A stretch of DNA of 64,000 nt from Antitrichia curtipendula. Its lineage: Eukaryota > Streptophyta > Bryopsida > Hypnales > Leucodontaceae. This document shows positions 58,311-64,000 of the stretch, piece after piece (positions within the stretch are counted from its first letter, which is position 1; every line of letters starts with the position of its first letter). The notes beneath the pieces are model-generated. The model saw only the letters and a list, made by a program, of their open reading frames with translations. It searched no databases and had not been told where the DNA came from. The stretch covers positions 28,269,567-28,333,566 of the forward strand of contig OX579636.1 in NCBI GenBank assembly GCA_951230915.1. Reading direction: 5' to 3'. The translations under genes and the position numbers were made by a program.

Positions 58311-60435
58311 TCTGGTTCTTTCCGGTTTCTAAAGGCAGACTGGAGGGTTAACTAAGAGAACGGAATTTTTGCTAACCAAGGAACCGGAGTTTTTTGCTAG
58401 CCAAAGAAACGGGATTTTTGCTAACTAAAAAGAGTTGGACTTTTACTACACTTTAGGGCCAAGATTTAAAACACTGGGTAACTCGGAACTTGACACCCTA
58501 AATATCTTGGAAGCTAAACTCTGGACGTTTCTAAAAAGGTCTTGGAAACTAGACTTTGGAACTAAGGCCTGGGGAGATTCAACGCTTTGCCGTGAAGTTG
58601 GGTTTAACACCAATTCTAGGACTTGGTATTGCTCCGAGACTCGAAGTTTGCCGTCCGGACCATTTTAACACAAACTATAGGACTTGACGGTTGTGACTAG
58701 TTCGAAGCTTCGCCGTTCCGAGGGGGGGTCCACCCGACACAAGAGAAGTTAGAAGAAGGTGGGGCAAAAACTCTTAGAAAATACACCTCGCAAGGTCAAA
58801 GCTTCACCGTTCCCAAAGGGGGTCTACTCAACGGGAGAAACGTTAGAAGAAGATAAGAAGATATACTTAAAGGAACACACAAGTTAAGACAACGTGGAAA
58901 CACCAAGCTCACACACTAAAGGCCCCCCAAAGCGGCATCGCCAAGGTACGGTGGGGGATTGCTCTAGGGTTAGTACAAGACACCAAAGAGACTTCAACAC
59001 ACAAGTTAGTTCCCAAGGATATACCAAAGATAGCAAGACTTTTGAATAATCAACGAGAATATACGCAACCACACATGCAAAGTGTGTACAAAGCAAGGTA
59101 GAAGGACCCCCAAGGACCTTCAAAGCTTGAAATATAACAAGAAAAGGAGCCAAAAAGTGCTCAAAAAACACTGTAGAGGTTTCTTGGCTAATACGCCAAA
59201 AATCCCAACATAAGTTGGACCCACGGACCCAAAACAAGTATTGGGGGTGTTCAAGAGAGAAAAATGGGGACCTTAAATAGGTTTCCAAGGCCCCACCTTC
59301 CCCTCAAGAGCTCTAAAGTAACCTTATCAACTTAGATTTTCATCCTCATCTTCAAAGATTTTCATCCTAATCCCTAAAAAACTACTTTTACCTATCTACG
59401 TTGGACCAACCTCCTAACTTTTGGAGATTAACTCCAATCGTCAAACGGATTGCGCCATTGGCTCCAGACCACCGTGTTTAGTCCAAAATCCCCCTACCCC
59501 CTATACCGAGGACAAAAAACCATTGTAGGCTAATTTAGTTTCAAAAACTAAACCGTGGTAAAATCCTAGATATTGGGGGTCTCCTATTTTGAGAAATGTA
59601 AATAGCTTAGGGTCTCCGGTAGGTGTGAGGGAGTCGGAAAAGACTCTTGGTTGACTTCGTTCCGCCGTCGTATGGTCCCGGAATGCCGGTCAACGTGGCG
59701 GGGACCCCGCCACGTGATTAATTCTCGAGGAATCTCGCCGGTTCGGGTACTTGCTGCTATCGGAATGTCGCGAAACTTCACGGAGCGCATTATTAACATA
59801 AAACAAGCTAATCTAATTTTTAGTGAGATTTTCTGGCAACCTGGGTAATTTCCATGATATTCCCGTTGGAGGTTACCAGGGTTGACCACTCGCAAAAGGT
59901 TCTTCTGCAAGTCGGAAGATGACGGGATTTTTCACAGGACCTCTCATGGGGTCACATGAAAGATGTGTAGGTGCGTTTCCTTACCTGGCACAATTGGTCA
60001 GTGGAGATGAATTGGCCATCTCCTTGAATTAGCGACGGTGCGGGAATCTTTTGCGGATAGAGGAATCTTGGCGAATCGATTTCGTCGTTGGACTCCTGGC
60101 ATGGGATTTACCCTAGGACACCATCCTTGGGCTGTAGATTCCTCCACGGGCCCGGTCTTGCGTTAGTGGCTCCTGCATGCTGACAATCGGGGTTTGGGGA
60201 ATTCTAAACCTAACTCTAGGACCCGACCTAGTGGCCTCGTTGTGGATCCCTCGGACTGACTTAGCCATGAATTGCCACATTCATGGTGGGATTTAGCCCT
60301 TTTGGGCCTATGTGACTTGAATCCTACAAATCCAACCGTTTCGTTCTTTCTACCTATTTTTGGGCCCGCTTTAGTGGGATTCTAAGTCTAAACACAAATC
60401 TAGACCAAATACTATAATGGGTATGTTACAACCCT
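58311..60435. other. GC-richer block without recognised genes
   Basis: The 58,350-58,660 part has repeated GGAACCGGAGTTTTTTGCTA-like and GGAACTTGACAC-like phrases. Frames at 58,884-59,288 (minus, 134 codons) and 59,584-59,910 (minus, 108 codons) have no recognisable product. A perfect hairpin lies at 59,694-59,716. The block could be a long terminal repeat or another non-coding part of a retroelement. Confidence 0.35.
59694..59716. repeat. Perfect GC-rich hairpin, 11-bp stem
   Basis: ACGTGGCGGGG, a single A, then CCCCGCCACGT. It contains the CCACGTG G-box-like core at its right edge. Confidence 0.85.
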
Positions 60436-60513
60436 ATTTTGGTTCTACACTCTTTTTATGGCTTTTTGTATATTTTTCTTAACTTTAAATTGCAAATTTC
60501 CAAAAAAATAATT

Positions 60514-61690
60514 CTACGAGTCCCAAGTGACAAATTGGGAGCTCACAAATATCTCATGTGGAAGCTCTACAGGAGGATTCAAGAACCTCATAATGTGTTT
60601 CTTTTGTGTCTCAAGACGTCTTATCAATGGCTCTCCAATAATATGTTTAGGTGTTGGTAAATGTAATTCAAAATTTTGAAAACTTTCAATAAAAGCTAAA
60701 AGTTTTGCATAAATAATAGTACCTTCTTGCATTTGCCTTCTACGTCCAATGATGATCTTGGATACATTAATCATGAATAAAGAACAAGATAAAGAATGTC
60801 AAGATTTGTTAGATGCATTTGAATTATCTTGATATCAAATAATCAAATGAAAATCATCAAATACAATTCAACTTTGTGGAAATGCTTCTTAAACCAATGA
60901 CAATCATTACAACATTTATCCAAATACATAATGGGATCAATATTTTGCGATTTCTCATAGTATCGCAACTTCAATTTTTTAACAAGGTCTATACATTGAT
61001 CATTAGTTGTAGATTTAATCCACCAGTGAGCAATAATTTGATGTTGTTCATTCATAATAACAAATAGTCCATCTATGGGTGCAAGTTTTTGACTTGTTGT
61101 AGAATCATCCATTTGAATTCTAGCAGGTACATTATGATGATGATCCGTTGTCAAATGTGACCCTATTAAACCACCTTCAAGCCATTGAAATTTTTTTTCC
61201 GTTGGCTTGCTATGGCTTCAAATATGGTTGTTGCAATTTGCCTTGAGGCACTTTATGTTGCATTGAATCCATTGCAATGTTGAAAAATCTAGAAAAAGTT
61301 TCTTTTAATATAGTATAAAAGTGGCCCCATACTACTCCATTGTAATAATCAATGTGTCCTTTCCATACCAAGGATTGCAAAATAAAGTAAGATGTGCGAG
61401 CTTTTTTACCATAGCTATAAAATCATTAATTCCTATGCAATTTATTGTCAAATCATACATTGATTGAACTAAAGAAATAGTCCAAGCAATTGTATGAAAT
61501 ACTTGCACAAGACTTTGTAAAATGCCTCATAAGAAATGATGTTGTTTTTTAAAACAACGTATTCATTCATGATAGAAAATGTTGCACCATATCCATTTTT
61601 TGTTGCACAAATGTAAACCATGGATGTGAAATAACAATCATATTGCAAGTCATGAACATGCCTTGGTAAAGAAAATTCTTTGAATCTCAA
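60514..61690 (-). pseudogene. DDE transposase relic (IS3EU-like), broken
   Basis: Three minus-strand pieces form one decayed protein. 61,690-61,469 includes FTSMVYICATKNGYGATFSI. 61,154-60,843 includes APIDGLFVIMNEQHQIIAHW, then STTNDQCIDLVKKLKLRYYE and MYLDKCCNDCHWFKKHF. 60,774-60,514 includes PTPKHIIGEPLIRR. The pair of a DGLF-type acidic position with a following MNE...I and the later YxDxCC segment matches the catalytic core that I associate with IS3EU-type eukaryotic DDE transposases (usual form VDNCC). Between the pieces the frame continues with stops (FSRFFNIAMDSMQHKVPQGK near 61,250). No intact start or end exists. The family call rests on the DDE-like core only. Confidence 0.55.
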
Positions 61691-61970
61691 ATAACTTTCT
61701 TATTGGCAAGTTTGACACTTTTGTAAGCACATAGAAACGCCCAACTACCATTCTGGATACCAAATACTCAAAGGCTTCAACAATTGGTCATCTAATCCCG
61801 GCCACATACTCCACTTCGGTGTTGGTGGATTAGTCTGTAAAGGAATGCATTTACGATCATTTTTTTTGAATTGATTCAAAATAGCCTTGATCCATGTTGA
61901 TTGTAAGTTTGTAAGGCATTCAATATACCAAAAGTTTTGTCACATCCACCACATTTTATAGAAGTAGGAC
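61691..61970. other. Flank of the transposase relic
   Basis: Probably the decayed upstream part of the same element; no further motif is identified. The 8-bp target site of the hAT-type MITE (AGTAGGAC) ends it. Confidence 0.4.
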
Positions 61971-62555
61971 CTCGGGGAGATCACTTAGTGTATCTATAAC
62001 TAACCACGTGTGTTCAAGTGATTTTTTGCCCCCCTATTTACTTTTTAATGAACTTTGGTTTTGACCTATAATTTTGAGTATTGTTTAATAAAGGCTATAG
62101 GTGTCTATTGCCCAAAACTCCCAACTCAAATACCATATTAAATGATTTCTAGAGAACGTTGAAAAATGAACTAAAATGGCATGTTTTTTAACTCAAATAT
62201 TTATAGAGAATGCATTTAGATGACCACTGCATCAAGATTCAAGGAATAGGAACTTTCAATAGAGATTTATTTTTGAGAATTTTTTGTGTATTTTTTATAC
62301 AATTTTTTCTTATATAAAATAGGGGTGTGAAAGTTATTTTTCGCTTTGCAGTGTATCTTTTTATTTCAAAAATTAGTAACTAATTATAATTAACAAATAA
62401 AATTATCAATAATTCAAGACATAAACTTTCAAAATAGGAAAATCTACTCATATTTTTTTTCTTTTCCTTTTATTTAAATTTTAGAACATAAGATAGGGGG
62501 TCTAAAATCTTAACGCACGTAGTTCCTAATGGACCCTCTAAGTGATCTCCCTAGG
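61971..62555. mobile_element. hAT-type MITE with 8-bp target duplication
   Basis: AGTAGGAC occurs at 61,963-61,970 and 62,556-62,563, a perfect 8-bp duplication, as made by hAT transposases. The ends are CTCGGGGAGATCACTTAG and, in reverse complement, CCTAGGGAGATCACTTAG. The 585-bp interior is AT-rich and non-coding. Confidence 0.85.
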
Positions 62556-62563
62556 AGTAGGAC

Positions 62564-64000
62564 AATCAAATGGAGAAGAATATTGTAGAGGCAATATTAG
62601 AGGTACCGAATGCACCTCTGAGGGAATAACAAGCTCTTCACAAAGTCTTTGAGACTTGAGGACCATCTCCCAAAAATTTGAGATTCCATACATCTTGAAA
62701 TCTACATTTCAAAAGAGTTTTATTCAAATGTGAACAATGATCATTAACTACATTTCAATAATTCAAATATAAAAAACGACTAAATTTACAATATCAATCT
62801 CTATAATGTATTAAATGTATCAACAACCAAATGAAATGTATCAACAATCAAATGACATTGAAAGATAGTATTGTGATGTATTATCTTGTTCAAAATTCCA
62901 AGCACATAAATTTTTTAGAAGACAAATGGAATAATAAATAAATATTTCACAATGCCAATTTTTTGCAGTTCCAATAGTGCTTGGGCCTTTTAAGTAATGG
63001 ATGTATTTGTAATATGCTAACCTGAAGGCAAATAATTCTACAAAAAAATCAAACAAACATAAGGATTTTACACTGATTTTGTAAAGTAAAGATGTCACTA
63101 AGTTGACAAATTGATGAAGGTGAGAAGAAAGAGCAGCCACATCTCTCTAAATATTTCCTATACTCCATGTTTGGTTTGCAATAATCATTTTAGTGCATTA
63201 ATGTTGTGTATATAAACAGTGGTAAATGATAACAAAAATTACAAGCATAGAGAATTCAAATACAAAAAACGAAGTTGCGAGCATAACGTCAAACATAGCA
63301 CATTTGTTGCACATACATAATCTTAAAATAAATATATCCTTAAAGGTCAATACTAATTCAAATTCATGATAAAACTACCAATATATAACAAGGCAATACC
63401 AATTCATTGTAATATACTAATATTCATTAGATTCACTCCTTTTTAATTGAAACATGGTCAACACCCCTACTTATAATGAGTTCAAAGATAACTCTAATTT
63501 TAATTATAGTCTTCCAATACACTGGAATATTTAAATAACCAATCCAATGTGTTCAACACTTGAAATCAGATGTCAAACATGATTCTAATAGACTTAAATT
63601 ATATGATAAAATGGCAAAGAGATAAAAAAAAAAATTTGACAATTTGAATACTTTACCCTTCAATACGATGCAAAAGATAACTCTCGCTCTCAAAACCGGC
63701 TCAAGAAGCACATTTGATACAAAAGCAAAGTTAACGTGATTAACATGAAATTCATTTAATTGACAATTATCCAATTGCCAAGTTGTTCTTCCTTCAGAAT
63801 CTAGAGCAAGCCTACAAATCTCCAAAAATTGAACTAAAAAATTGCCAATTTTAATTGTAAATGTGATCATACTAAATTTAAATCCAAAAATATCTAGCTT
63901 CTATAACCTTGAGGAAGCAATGACTAAGTATCAATCAATTTGGTTTCTTTCAACTACATCTATTCACTTCTCAAAATTGCTCTCAGGAGGTGCACTTAGT
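62564..64000. other. AT-rich DNA to the window edge
   Basis: Minus frames at 63,140-62,841 (99 codons) and 63,870-63,553 (105 codons) have short protein-like starts (for example MAALSSHLHQFVNLVTSLL) but no recognisable domain. They could be exons of a transposon gene; no gene is called. Confidence 0.4.

Noticed and set aside
58140..58355. A 71-codon frame with repeated SLRLNPQLD
   Set aside because: It translates the GC-rich minisatellite and has no other support.
56484..60431. A solo LTR with exact borders
   Set aside because: TG and CA ends can be proposed, but no matching 4-6 bp target duplication or second copy is visible, so only a composition block is reported.
1..64000. CRISPR arrays, bacterial operons or phage features
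   Set aside because: The tandem repeats here have no unique spacers of constant size, and intron-containing plant genes rule out a prokaryotic source.
1..64000. tRNA and rRNA genes
   Set aside because: No segment with tRNA A and B box spacing and cloverleaf, and no rRNA core sequence, could be recognised by eye.

Overview
The window looks like nuclear DNA of a land plant. Three intact protein genes are typical of plants: the nucleoporin NUP35 with introns, an intronless zinc transporter of the CDF/MTP family, and a plant-type CUE-domain protein. They sit in a very AT-rich background dominated by short non-autonomous DNA transposons and decayed transposase relics. Gene density of about one gene per 20 kb and heavy nested transposon load suggest a large genome. 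A seed-free plant such as a fern or lycophyte is possible, but the sequence alone does not settle this.

Layout. 1-19,800: no recognisable gene. It holds AT-rich DNA, several elements bounded by TTAA, several MITEs with TAAGGT ends, a 223-bp inverted repeat, a nested pair of MITEs at 16.6-17.6 kb, and two GC-richer islands (3.7-4.3 and 15.4-16.0 kb). 19,800-25,100: the NUP35 locus on the minus strand, with three coding exons. It is preceded by a three-copy 329-bp tandem array and a probable non-coding first exon. 27,700-31,000: the MTP zinc transporter on the plus strand, with a probable 5'-UTR intron and a G-box upstream. 32,900-45,800: CACTA-type, Stowaway-type and TTAA-bounded elements, 205-bp tandem repeats split by a MITE, a truncated ribosomal protein L7 fragment, and two partial gene-like relics. 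46,000-47,700: the CUE-domain gene on the minus strand, with a TIR element just upstream. 48,400-64,000: a large decayed transposase-like gene (51.0-53.6 kb), a second CACTA MITE with a CTA target duplication, minisatellites, a minus-strand DDE transposase relic, and a hAT-type MITE with an 8-bp target duplication.

The three intact genes have no evident functional link: nuclear pore scaffold, organelle zinc loading, and ubiquitin-binding scaffold. The most unusual signal is a dispersed family whose copies are bounded by TTAA and carry related terminal inverted repeats of the type CCCCTAAAGGxCCAAG. That is the architecture of piggyBac-like elements, which is not expected to be common in plants. 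The second most interesting is the decayed transposase-like gene, in which most in-frame stops are single transitions away from the codon I would expect, a pattern fitting methylcytosine decay of a silenced transposon.
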